Shown here in pieces: positions 45,777 to 53,933 of a stretch of DNA of 64,000 nt. This stretch comes from Dolosigranulum savutiense (GTDB lineage Bacteria > Bacillota > Bacilli > Lactobacillales > Carnobacteriaceae_A), in assembly GCF_039830095.1 (NCBI RefSeq), contig NZ_CP142435.1, positions 1,612,001 to 1,676,000 on the forward strand, read 5' to 3'. How positions within the stretch are numbered: the stretch's first letter is position 1; every line of letters begins with the position of its first letter. The position numbers and the translations under genes are program-made. The notes beneath the pieces were generated by a model, which saw only the letters and a list, made by a program, of their open reading frames with translations, did no database searches and was not told where the DNA came from.

Positions 45777-46529
45777 ATGTTAACACCAGCAAGTAATAAG
45801 CAGATGAAAGAATGGCGCAAATTAACGCGAAAAAAATACCGTCAACAGTTGAAGCGGTATCTTATTGAAGGCGATCATTTGGTGGAAGAAGCAATTAATT
45901 CAGGCCAAACGATTCATGAATTAATTGCGACGGAAGAAGCGTTAGACCGATATGAAGCGACATTACAGGGTCGTGATGTCTATATTATCTCGAAACAAGT
46001 AGCAGAGGACATTAGTGATACAGTAACGAATCAGGGTATTTTTGCAACGATTAATATGCCGGATGTGCAGATAGAGTTAGCCGCTATGAGACAAATCTTA
46101 GTTCTAGATGCGGTGCAAGATCCCGGAAATGTCGGAACACTTATTCGTACGGCAGATGCTGCTGGTTTTCAGGCGGTTATCTTAGGTCAAGGGACGGTTG
46201 ATCTTTATAACCCAAAAGTTCTCCGTTCTGCGCAAGGAAGTCATTTCCACTTACCAATTATAGATGCTGATTTGCAAAAATGGATCCCGCAAGCACAAGC
46301 AGCTGGATTTGATCTATTTGGTTCATGTTTGGACGAAACAGCTAAGTCTTATAAAGAAGCAGTTCCTTCATCGATGTTTGCATTGATTGTTGGAAATGAA
46401 GGGAATGGCATTCGTGCAGATGTTTTAGCGTTAACGGATTATAATTTGTACATCCCGATGCAAGGTCAAGCAGAATCATTAAATGTAGCTATAGCTGGTA
46501 GTATTTTAATGTTTCACTTAGCTTCATAG
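45777..46529 (+). CDS. TrmH-family (SpoU) RNA 2'-O-methyltransferase, YsgA-like
   Basis: 250 residues. N-terminal substrate-binding domain (LTRKKYRQQLKRYLIEGDHLVEEA), then the SPOUT knot: LDAVQDPGNVGTLIRTADAAGF (motif 1), ALIVGNEGNGI (motif 2) and IPMQGQAESLNVAIAGSILMF (motif 3). It methylates rRNA or tRNA ribose; the exact site is unknown. In Bacillus its homologue ysgA precedes pheS; here an HD gene, mgtE and hxlR lie between. The ATG at 45777 has AAAGTAGG nearby. Confidence 0.92.
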   Translation: MLTPASNKQMKEWRKLTRKKYRQQLKRYLIEGDHLVEEAINSGQTIHELIATEEALDRYEATLQGRDVYIISKQVAEDISDTVTNQGIFATINMPDVQIELAAMRQILVLDAVQDPGNVGTLIRTADAAGFQAVILGQGTVDLYNPKVLRSAQGSHFHLPIIDADLQKWIPQAQAAGFDLFGSCLDETAKSYKEAVPSSMFALIVGNEGNGIRADVLALTDYNLYIPMQGQAESLNVAIAGSILMFHLAS

Positions 46530-46576
46530 CTTGAATTTAGTGTGACTAAACTAACAGAGAAACTATAAAATTATTC

Positions 46577-46605
46577 TTTCAATTAAGAGTGGTCTGCGGT
46601 ATAAT
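46577..46605 (+). promoter_or_regulatory. Promoter of the HD-domain gene
   Basis: TTTCAA (46577-46582), 17 bp, TATAAT (46600-46605). Confidence 0.45.
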
Positions 46606-46652
46606 GGGTATTGTAGGTTCTTAAAGATCATGGTTGGATAAGGAGAGTGTTT

Positions 46653-47177
46653 ATGGGGTTGTTAAAAGGACGTTGGCAAGCAGATAAAGAATATTTAGCA
46701 TTAGTAGAAGATTTGCTTGAAAATGAAAAATTTCAAAAGCTTGGTGACATCACACACCATCATTACACCACACGATTACAACATTCGATTTATGTCTCAT
46801 ATGTGAGCTATAAGGTGGCAAAGCGGATGGATCTTGATGAGAGAGCTGTCGCAAGAGCAGGCTTATTGCATGATTTCTTTTTGGAATCTAGAGAAGACAT
46901 TGAACGCATGGGCGAGGGCTCTCATAATTATGTGCATCCCAAAATTGCGCTCAAAAATGCGAAAGACATTACGCCTATCTCCAAGCTAGAAGAAGATATT
47001 ATCTTGAAGCATATGTTCTTATGTACTACGTGTGCCTTACCAAGTTATCAAGAGAGTGCTGTTGTTACTTGTGTTGATAAGTACTGTGCTCTAGCTGAAG
47101 TGACAAAACCTTTCCGTCAATCTGCTTTGGAGACATTCAATCGATTTAAACGAACCATCACATTAACAAACTGGTAA
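46653..47177 (+). CDS. HD-domain hydrolase
   Basis: 174 residues. Metal-binding residues: HHYTTRLQHSIYVSY, RAGLLHDFFL (the HD pair) and a later Asp in VVTCVDKYCAL. The small size fits the HDIG-type phosphohydrolases of Firmicutes with unknown nucleotide substrates. The ATG at 46653 has AAGGAG seven bases upstream; the GTG at 46647 is too close. Confidence 0.85.
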   Translation: MGLLKGRWQADKEYLALVEDLLENEKFQKLGDITHHHYTTRLQHSIYVSYVSYKVAKRMDLDERAVARAGLLHDFFLESREDIERMGEGSHNYVHPKIALKNAKDITPISKLEEDIILKHMFLCTTCALPSYQESAVVTCVDKYCALAEVTKPFRQSALETFNRFKRTITLTNW

Positions 47178-47190
47178 TTTTATAGTTAAA

Positions 47191-47216
47191 GTAGCAGAGG
47201 GATCTGCTGCTTTTTT
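47191..47216 (+). terminator. Terminator after the HD-domain gene
   Basis: TAGCAGA / TCTGCTG hairpin with a 4-5-nt loop followed by T6. Confidence 0.8.
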
Positions 47217-47236
47217 AATGAAAAATAAATCATATC

Positions 47237-47265
47237 TTGCACTTACTGCCGTCTTTAGGTATGAT
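47237..47265 (+). promoter_or_regulatory. Promoter of mgtE
   Basis: TTGCAC (47237-47242), 17 bp, TATGAT (47260-47265). Only ~40 bases separate it from the ribosome binding site, leaving no room for an M-box riboswitch. Confidence 0.6.
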
Positions 47266-47312
47266 AATAAAGATGGGAATAGGAATTTATTAGATGATAA
47301 GAAGGTGACCCG

Positions 47313-48674
47313 ATGAGTTTTTTACAATTAGATAAAGATGTCTACTATGAAGATATTTATACGGCAATCGATAATAATGATCGTACCACTTTTCGCGAAC
47401 TCTATTTAAAATTGCATGATCGTGATCAACATGAATTGTTTGATTCTTTATATCCAGAGAAAAAGCAAAAAATAGCTGAATTTTTAACGCCACAAGAGTT
47501 CTCAGAAGTGTTTGAATGGATGGATGTTGACGCTCAGGAATTAGTTGTCCAGAGCTTGTCTAATGAATATGTAGCTGAGATGTTCAATCATATTGCCAAT
47601 GATAATGTGGTGGAATATTTAACGCAAAGTGACAGCGATCAAGAAGCGCTACTGGCCATGATGGATAGTGAAGAGAGCCGTCGTGTACGTGAATTGTTGT
47701 CTTATGCAGAAGATACAGCTGGATCCATTATGACCAAGGAATATATCGCCATTAATCATGAGCAGACAATTGATGAGGTCATGGTGCAATTGCGCGATGT
47801 AGGTCATGATGCTGAGACAATTTATTATTTATATGTGGTGAATGATGAAAATCATTTGGTTGGTGTGCTATCCTTGAGAGATTTATTGTTAGCAGAGAAA
47901 ACCGATATTGTTAAAGAGATTATGTCGACACATGTAGTGAGTGCGCGGATTGACCAGGATCAAGAGGAAGTCGCCAAAATCATTCAAGATTATGACTTAC
48001 TGGCTATTCCGGTGCTAAGTCATGATTCTAGAATGCAAGGAATTGTAACCGTTGATGATATTATTGACGTTATTGAAGAAGAAGCGGCTGAGGACTTTAT
48101 TGAATTTGCGGCGATTAAACCGGATGATTCTGATGACAAAGAAGTAACTGCACTGCGAGCAGCAAAGCAACGAACGCCTTGGATTTTGATTTTGCTGATT
48201 CTGGGATTACTGACCAGTGGAGTTATCGGCTACTTCGAACACACATTGGAATCAGTTGTTGTCTTGGCTGCCTTTATTCCAATGATTATGGGAACGGCTG
48301 GAAATATCGGGACACAAGCGTTAGCAGTGACGGTCAAAAATATTTCTGACAATAATGTGTCCAGTCAGCCAATTTTACAGACAGTGCGGGAAGAACTCGT
48401 ATCAGGTTCTATTATAGGAATTATTTTAGCATTGATTTTAGCTATTGTGTCACTTGTGCTGTATCAGAACCTAGCTTTGATGATTATTGTTAGCTTATCA
48501 ATGGTGTTGGTGTCAATTATGTCTGCAGTTGTGGGGACAACTATTCCAATTTTATTTGATAAGTTTAATATTGACCCTGCTGTAGCGAGTGGTCCGTTTA
48601 TTACAACCATCAATGATATATTCGGGTTAGTGGTATATTTTATGATTGCCACCTCCTTGCTGCATTACTTATAA
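47313..48674 (+). CDS. mgtE: Magnesium transporter MgtE
   Basis: 453 residues. An N-terminal superhelical domain (~1-130), two CBS domains (~135-255; IMTKEYIAINHEQTIDEVMVQLR, SHDSRMQGIVTVDDIIDVIEEEA) and five membrane helices (~285-450) with the pore sequence GTAGNIGTQALAVTV. Cytoplasmic Mg2+ sensed by the N and CBS domains closes the channel. AAGGTGA precedes the ATG. Confidence 0.95.
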   Translation: MSFLQLDKDVYYEDIYTAIDNNDRTTFRELYLKLHDRDQHELFDSLYPEKKQKIAEFLTPQEFSEVFEWMDVDAQELVVQSLSNEYVAEMFNHIANDNVVEYLTQSDSDQEALLAMMDSEESRRVRELLSYAEDTAGSIMTKEYIAINHEQTIDEVMVQLRDVGHDAETIYYLYVVNDENHLVGVLSLRDLLLAEKTDIVKEIMSTHVVSARIDQDQEEVAKIIQDYDLLAIPVLSHDSRMQGIVTVDDIIDVIEEEAAEDFIEFAAIKPDDSDDKEVTALRAAKQRTPWILILLILGLLTSGVIGYFEHTLESVVVLAAFIPMIMGTAGNIGTQALAVTVKNISDNNVSSQPILQTVREELVSGSIIGIILALILAIVSLVLYQNLALMIIVSLSMVLVSIMSAVVGTTIPILFDKFNIDPAVASGPFITTINDIFGLVVYFMIATSLLHYL

Positions 48675-48764
48675 GATGAAATCTAATAGTTTTATCTTAG
48701 CCGTATTAGTGTTATAATGGTATTGAACGAGATGTAAGTAGTGAAAGTAGAGGCGAGTAAGATA

Positions 48765-49091
48765 ATGAGTCAAGATAATGAATCATTAACCCTTTGTCCA
48801 AAATTTCAGCAAGCATTTGCTATTTTAGGAAAAAAATGGAATGGATTAATTATTCAAGTGTTATTAGATGGACCACATCGATTTCGAGATATTACCGAAA
48901 AAATTCCCGAAGTAAGTGATCGTGTCTTAGTAGAACGCTTGAAAGAATTAGAGGCAGTTGATATTGTGACGAAAGATTTAGATGAGACGTGTCACCTGAA
49001 TTGTGGTTATATGTTAACAGAAAAAGGCTATGATTTAGAACAATCTCTAGTTCATATCCAACAATGGGCAAATCGATGGATTACCTTATAA
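48765..49091 (+). CDS. HxlR-family winged-helix regulator
   Basis: 108 residues. TLCPKFQQAFAILGKKWNGLIIQVLLDGPHRFRDITEKIPEVSDRVLVERLKELE is the classical HxlR DNA-binding domain. The Cys near the N-terminus matches the redox-sensing Cys of YodB-type members. A second Cys pair (CHLNC) lies in the wing. The target is unknown. TATAAT at 48713-48718 is the probable -10. The ATG at 48765 is preferred to the GTG at 48741. Confidence 0.87.
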   Translation: MSQDNESLTLCPKFQQAFAILGKKWNGLIIQVLLDGPHRFRDITEKIPEVSDRVLVERLKELEAVDIVTKDLDETCHLNCGYMLTEKGYDLEQSLVHIQQWANRWITL

Positions 49092-49094
49092 AAG

Positions 49095-49360
49095 GTTGAG
49101 ACAATTAGATGTGTCAAGTATAATTAAATATCAGTCATATGGAGCAAGTGCTTACGTGGAATTAGACAGAGATTATCTAGTAGCTGAAAAGGATAATAAG
49201 GAAGCGTATGTGGATTCACTCCGTGTATCAAGATACACATTAAATTTCAACACAAGAAATTTCGGTATGCGCCGTTATGCATAAAGTGCAGATAGTATAT
49301 CTGAATTTGGGTGGTACCGCGTGAAAATCTCGTCCCGTTACAGGGAGGGGATTTTTTTGT
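49095..49360 (+). promoter_or_regulatory. T-box riboswitch (tRNA-Phe) of pheST
   Basis: The T-box core GGGTGGTACCGCG is at 49309-49321. It is followed by the terminator helix ATCTCGTCCC / GGGAGGGGAT with T7 (49327-49358). Upstream, the specifier region reads TGGATTCACTCC with TTC (Phe) at 49215-49217, matching the downstream genes. Uncharged tRNA-Phe pairing here would stabilise the antiterminator and turn on pheST. The exact 5' end is uncertain. A small ORF in the leader is not a gene. Confidence 0.9.
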
Positions 49361-49413
49361 GCCACCATTATGATTAATAATGGATGAACGAGTGAGCAGA
49401 AAGGATAGACAAC

Positions 49414-50466
49414 ATGACGTTAAAAGAACAACTACACACAATTCAACAAAAAGCAATTGAGCGGTTAGAGCAAGCTAAAGAAGCACAAGCTGTAGAAGAT
49501 ATTCGGATTAAATATTTAGGAAAAAAAGGTGATGTGACTCAAGTTCTAAAAGGCATGAAGGATTTAGCGCCAGAAGAACGCCCTATTGTGGGGAAATTAG
49601 CCAATGATGTGCGCGATGCGATTCAAGCAAAAATTAGCGAGCGGAAAGCTCTGTTACATCAAGAATCACTGAATAAACAGCTGGAAGAAGAAACAATAGA
49701 TGTAACCTTACCTGGAACAGTTCACTCTGTGGCGCAGACACATATTATTTTACAAGTAATTGAAGAGATAGAGGATCTGTTCTTAGGAATGGGGTATAAA
49801 ATTGTAGAAGGGAATGAGGTGGAGACGGAACATTATAACTTTGAACGAATTAATGTACCGAAGCACCATCCAGCTCGCGATATGCAAGATACGTTTTATA
49901 TCGATGATAAGTACTTGTTGCGGACACAGACATCAGGAACACAACCACGTACATTAGAGCAGCATAATTTTGAAGAGGGACCACTGAAGATGATTAGTCC
50001 GGGGAAAGTTTACCGTCGTGATACAGATGATGCGACACATTCCCACCAGTTCCACCAGATTGAAGGGTTAGTAATCGACAAAGATATTGCGATGACGGAT
50101 CTGAAGGGAACTTTAGAAGAGGTAGCGAAGGCCATGTTCGGTGATAAGCACGAAATTCGCCTGCGACCAAGTTACTTCCCTTTCACTGAACCATCAGTTG
50201 AGGTTGATGTAACATGCTTTAAGTGTCAAGGTAGTGATGAGCATTGTTCTGTCTGTAAAAACACGGGCTGGATCGAAATTCTCGGTGCTGGAATGGTTCA
50301 CCCCAATGTGTTGGAGATGAGTGGGGTCGATCCGGAAGTTTATGGCGGATTTGCTTTTGGTTTAGGACCCGATCGAATTGCAATGCTCAAGCATGAAATT
50401 GATGATATTCGTCATTTCTACACGAATGACCAGCGCTTTTTAAGTCAGTTTAAGATGAAAGGATAG
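49414..50466 (+). CDS. pheS: Phenylalanine-tRNA ligase alpha subunit
   Basis: 350 residues. An N-terminal coiled coil that contacts tRNA (to ~85), then the class II core: motif 1 region [31 protein letters not shown], motif 2 [21 protein letters not shown] and motif 3 [30 protein letters not shown] segment near residue 270 has four cysteines. It charges tRNA-Phe as an alpha2beta2 enzyme. Confidence 0.97.
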   Translation: MTLKEQLHTIQQKAIERLEQAKEAQAVEDIRIKYLGKKGDVTQVLKGMKDLAPEERPIVGKLANDVRDAIQAKISERKALLHQESLNKQLEEETIDVTLPGTVHSVAQTHIILQVIEEIEDLFLGMGYKIVEGNEVETEHYNFERINVPKHHPARDMQDTFYIDDKYLLRTQTSGTQPRTLEQHNFEEGPLKMISPGKVYRRDTDDATHSHQFHQIEGLVIDKDIAMTDLKGTLEEVAKAMFGDKHEIRLRPSYFPFTEPSVEVDVTCFKCQGSDEHCSVCKNTGWIEILGAGMVHPNVLEMSGVDPEVYGGFAFGLGPDRIAMLKHEIDDIRHFYTNDQRFLSQFKMKG

Positions 50467-50471
50467 ATAAC

Positions 50472-52883
50472 ATGTTAGTATCTTATAAATGGTTAAACGA
50501 TTATTTAAACTTAGATCATGTATCAGCAACAGAATTGGCCGACAAGATTACATTGACCGGAATAGAAGTAGATAATATCTATAAACGTTCGCTTGATGAG
50601 CGAGTAGTTGTTGGTGAGGTTATCTCATGTGACGCTGTTCCTGAATCAGATCATCTCAACCTGACAAAAGTTAATGTGGGTCTAGATCAACCTTTGCAAA
50701 TTATTTGTGGAGCACCTAACGTAGCAGCTGGCTTGAAGGTCATTGTAGCTAAACCTGGAGCTGTTCTTCCCGGAGATTTCCAAATCAAACAGACCACTTT
50801 AATGGAGTTGGAGTCACATGGGATGATTTGTTCGCTAGAAGAATTAGGCATTAAAGAAGACGTTATCCCCAAATATGCTGAGAAAGGAATTTTTATTCTA
50901 CCGGATGAACTGGAAGTTGGAACGCCAGTCGCACCGTATTTAGGCTTAGACGATACGATTATCGAATTAGATGTGACGCCTAACCGTTCTGATGCACTCA
51001 GTATGCGGGGGATGGCACATGAAGTAGGGGCCATCTTAGATCAAGACCCGATGTTTGAGCAGCCAGGAGTTATTGAATCTAGTGCAGATATAACTGATTA
51101 TGTAGATGTTTCGGTTGAAGATGCGAATGATGTTCCTTATTATTCATTGCGAGTGATTGAAAATGTGACAATTGGCGAAAGTCCACTTTGGTTGCAGCGT
51201 AAATTAATGAATGCAGGTATTCGACCCGTTGATGTCGCTGTTGATGTGACGAATTACGTCATGTTGGAATATGGTCAGCCACTTCATGCGTTCGATTACA
51301 ATAGCTTACCTGCTAAAGAGATACATGTTCGTCGCGGCCGAGATGATGAGACAATAACCACTTTGGATGGGAAAGAATGGACCCTTAGCACGGAACAGCT
51401 CGTCATTACTAGTGATGATACACCGGTGGCTATTGCTGGAGTTATGGGAGGCAAGAATTCAGAAGTGACGGCTGAGACGACCACCATTGCTTTAGAAACT
51501 GCACAATTCAACCCAACCCTTGTCCGAAAAATGGCGCAACAGTTAAACTTGCGCAGCCAATCAAGTATGCGATTCGAGAAAGGATTAAACACGGCTGCGG
51601 TGAAAGAAGCAGCGGATTTAGCAGCAACACTCATTGCAGAGTTAACAGGTGGTCAAGTTGTCAACGACCGTGCTGAAGTCGGTCAATTAAAGACTGAAAA
51701 TACGGTTGTTTCAATTGCAAAAACTAAATTAGAACGTACAATTGGGATTGAATTTGATGAAGCGACGTTGGCTTCTATTTGGCACCGACTTGGCTTTGAA
51801 TTTACCTTAGAAGATGGACAGTATACGGTTGCCGTTCCACCACGTCGACCAGATATTCGGATGAGTGCGGATTTAGTAGAAGAAGTCGCTCGAATATATG
51901 GTTATAATCGCCTGCCGTCTACGCTACCACAGATGGCATCGACACCGGGACAATTAACAGCAATGCAACGTATGAAGCGCCATGTTAAATATTTCTTGGA
52001 GGAAGCTGGCCTCCATCAAGCTATTAGTTATGCACTAACTACTCCTCAAAAAGCCACTTTGTTCAATCTGTCACCCACCGATCAGTCTGTTGAATTGGCT
52101 TATCCAATGAGTGAGGATCATAAAACATTGCGTCAAAATATTGTCAGTGGCTTACTTGATAATGCGGAGTACAATCACGCTCGTCAAATGAAAAATATGC
52201 GCTTCTACGAATTAGGGAGAACATTCTTCCGTCACGAAGATGGCTCTATTAGTGAAAAAGAACAATTAGGTTTATTACTATCAGGGGAACAATTGGCTGC
52301 ATCATGGAATGCCGATGCAAAAGAAGTTGATTTCTTTGTTCTAAAAGGAATTGTAGAGGAATTATTAACTGTTTTAGGGAATAGACAATCTGTCAGATTC
52401 CAAGCAACTAAGGACTATCCAGAACTTCATCCGGGTCGCGCCGCTGAAATTTATAAGGGAGAACAGTTAATTGGATTAATAGGTCAACTTCACCCTACGT
52501 TGGCAGCTCAATATGATTTAGAGGCTGTGTATGTGGCTGAACTAGACATGTCAGCATTAGTGGCTGATAATGATGCGACACGTCTGCATCATTCTATTCC
52601 AAAATTCCCAGCTTCATCGCGTGATATTGCGCTCTTAGTCGATCAGTCCGTTACTCATCAAGCGATTATTGATGTCATCCAATCGCATTCAGATAAGATG
52701 TTAGTTGATATTACATTATTTGATTTATATGAAGGGGAACATGTTGAACCTGGGAAAAAATCAGTCGCTTACTCACTCACGTATCAAAACCCTGAGGCGA
52801 ACTTAAAAGATGCAGAGGTTGATGCTGCGTTTAACCGTGTCAAGCAAGCTTTAGTTGATCAATTAGATGCAACAATTCGATAA
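50472..52883 (+). CDS. pheT: Phenylalanine-tRNA ligase beta subunit
   Basis: 803 residues, normal length. B1 and tRNA-binding (EMAP-like) domain ~40-150 (VGEVISCDAVPESDHLNLTKV), B3/B4 editing domain ~200-390, B5 ~405-475, and a C-terminal anticodon-binding domain (FPASSRDIALLVDQSV). Five bases separate it from pheS. In Bacillus rnhC follows; here zapA comes next. Confidence 0.97.
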   Translation: MLVSYKWLNDYLNLDHVSATELADKITLTGIEVDNIYKRSLDERVVVGEVISCDAVPESDHLNLTKVNVGLDQPLQIICGAPNVAAGLKVIVAKPGAVLPGDFQIKQTTLMELESHGMICSLEELGIKEDVIPKYAEKGIFILPDELEVGTPVAPYLGLDDTIIELDVTPNRSDALSMRGMAHEVGAILDQDPMFEQPGVIESSADITDYVDVSVEDANDVPYYSLRVIENVTIGESPLWLQRKLMNAGIRPVDVAVDVTNYVMLEYGQPLHAFDYNSLPAKEIHVRRGRDDETITTLDGKEWTLSTEQLVITSDDTPVAIAGVMGGKNSEVTAETTTIALETAQFNPTLVRKMAQQLNLRSQSSMRFEKGLNTAAVKEAADLAATLIAELTGGQVVNDRAEVGQLKTENTVVSIAKTKLERTIGIEFDEATLASIWHRLGFEFTLEDGQYTVAVPPRRPDIRMSADLVEEVARIYGYNRLPSTLPQMASTPGQLTAMQRMKRHVKYFLEEAGLHQAISYALTTPQKATLFNLSPTDQSVELAYPMSEDHKTLRQNIVSGLLDNAEYNHARQMKNMRFYELGRTFFRHEDGSISEKEQLGLLLSGEQLAASWNADAKEVDFFVLKGIVEELLTVLGNRQSVRFQATKDYPELHPGRAAEIYKGEQLIGLIGQLHPTLAAQYDLEAVYVAELDMSALVADNDATRLHHSIPKFPASSRDIALLVDQSVTHQAIIDVIQSHSDKMLVDITLFDLYEGEHVEPGKKSVAYSLTYQNPEANLKDAEVDAAFNRVKQALVDQLDATIR

Positions 52884-52967
52884 TTTACTTCAGTAACAAA
52901 GAAAAGATGCAAAAAAATCTCTTTCATGATAAAATGGTGAAGAAAGTGAATGGTAGGGGGAATTAGA

Positions 52968-53249
52968 ATGAGTCAGAAGCCAAGTCGCTTAAAGGCGGAA
53001 ATTAATGGAAAAGACTATACGATTGTTGGCTTGAAACCCCAAAAACATATGCAGGTTGTTGTTGAAATTATCCAAGCAGAATTAGAAGAATTAAAAAAAG
53101 TAACCCATAAATTGGATGACGAACGGCGAGCAATGTTACTGGCCATCAATGCCAAATCCGAACAACTAGAATTAGAAAAACAAGTAATTCAGCTTCAAGA
53201 TGAATTACAACAACTACAAGATAAATTGAATAACAAGTCAATTAGTTAG
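52968..53249 (+). CDS. zapA: Cell division protein ZapA
   Basis: 93 residues. N-terminal globular part RLKAEINGKDYTIVGLKPQKHMQVVVEIIQAEL, then a coiled coil (SEQLELEKQVIQLQDELQQLQDKL). It bundles FtsZ filaments at mid-cell. The ATG at 52968 is favoured over 52950 by TAGGGGG spacing. It is followed 10 bases later by a CvpA-type gene, the Bacillus zapA-yshB order. Confidence 0.88.
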   Translation: MSQKPSRLKAEINGKDYTIVGLKPQKHMQVVVEIIQAELEELKKVTHKLDDERRAMLLAINAKSEQLELEKQVIQLQDELQQLQDKLNNKSIS

Positions 53250-53259
53250 GAGTTTAGCC

Positions 53260-53835
53260 ATGCTTTTTACACTAGCGATTATTATTGTTTTACTATTGAG
53301 TATTTATGTGGGAATTAAACGCGGAATTATTTATCAACTGATTATGACAATTGGTTTTGTGTTATCATATTGGATTGCGATTAGTCAGTATAAGCTGATT
53401 TCATATTATGTGGAGTTAATTGTGCCGTATGGGATGCCCACTTCTGCGGATGAGAATCCCTTTGTTCTTTATTCACAAGATTTGATCTTTAATATGCGAC
53501 ATGCTTTCTACCACGGTCTATCTTTCTTCATTGTTTTAGCAGTGGGCTGGTTAATTACCCGCTTGGTCGGACGATTATTGCAGTTCATTTCTGGATTGCA
53601 AGTCGACAGCTATGTGAATTTAATCGGAGGAGCGATTATTAGCTTTTTCGTCCATTATGTGGCGCTGTTCTTTATTCTATTTATCTTGTCAGCTTTGCCA
53701 CTTAATTTTGTTCAGCGACAGTTTAGATCGAGTAGTTTGTCGCGTGCAATCGTTCAGTATACGCCACTCTTATCGGAAGATGCGTATCAGAATTGGGTAG
53801 TGAACACAGATCAACCATTAACTAATCAAAAATAA
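53260..53835 (+). CDS. CvpA-family membrane protein (YshB-like)
   Basis: 191 residues with four predicted membrane helices (~2-20, ~25-45, ~85-105, ~125-150). GIKRGIIYQLIMTIGFVLSYWIA and the later LQVDSYVNLIGGAIISFFVHY match the CvpA/colicin V production family. Its name derives from an E. coli phenotype; the true function is unclear. Confidence 0.85.
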   Translation: MLFTLAIIIVLLLSIYVGIKRGIIYQLIMTIGFVLSYWIAISQYKLISYYVELIVPYGMPTSADENPFVLYSQDLIFNMRHAFYHGLSFFIVLAVGWLITRLVGRLLQFISGLQVDSYVNLIGGAIISFFVHYVALFFILFILSALPLNFVQRQFRSSSLSRAIVQYTPLLSEDAYQNWVVNTDQPLTNQK

Positions 53836-53856
53836 ACCGTTATAAATAATTAATAA

Positions 53857-53900
53857 AGAAGTATTGGTGAAGGGGAATGTTATCTTTTATCAATACTTCT
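53857..53900 (+). other. Perfect inverted repeat between cvpA-like and mutS2
   Basis: AGAAGTATTG (53857-53866) and CAATACTTCT (53891-53900), 10 bp each with a 24-nt loop. The tail is ATATTATTAC, so a terminator is doubtful; it may be an operator or a transcript-stabilising hairpin. Confidence 0.5.
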
Positions 53901-53933
53901 ATATTATTACATGGAATGAAAGGTGATTTTTAC

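Noticed and set aside
49096-49284. 62-codon ORF in front of pheS
   Set aside because: It lies inside the T-box leader RNA, and its sequence is explained by RNA structure.
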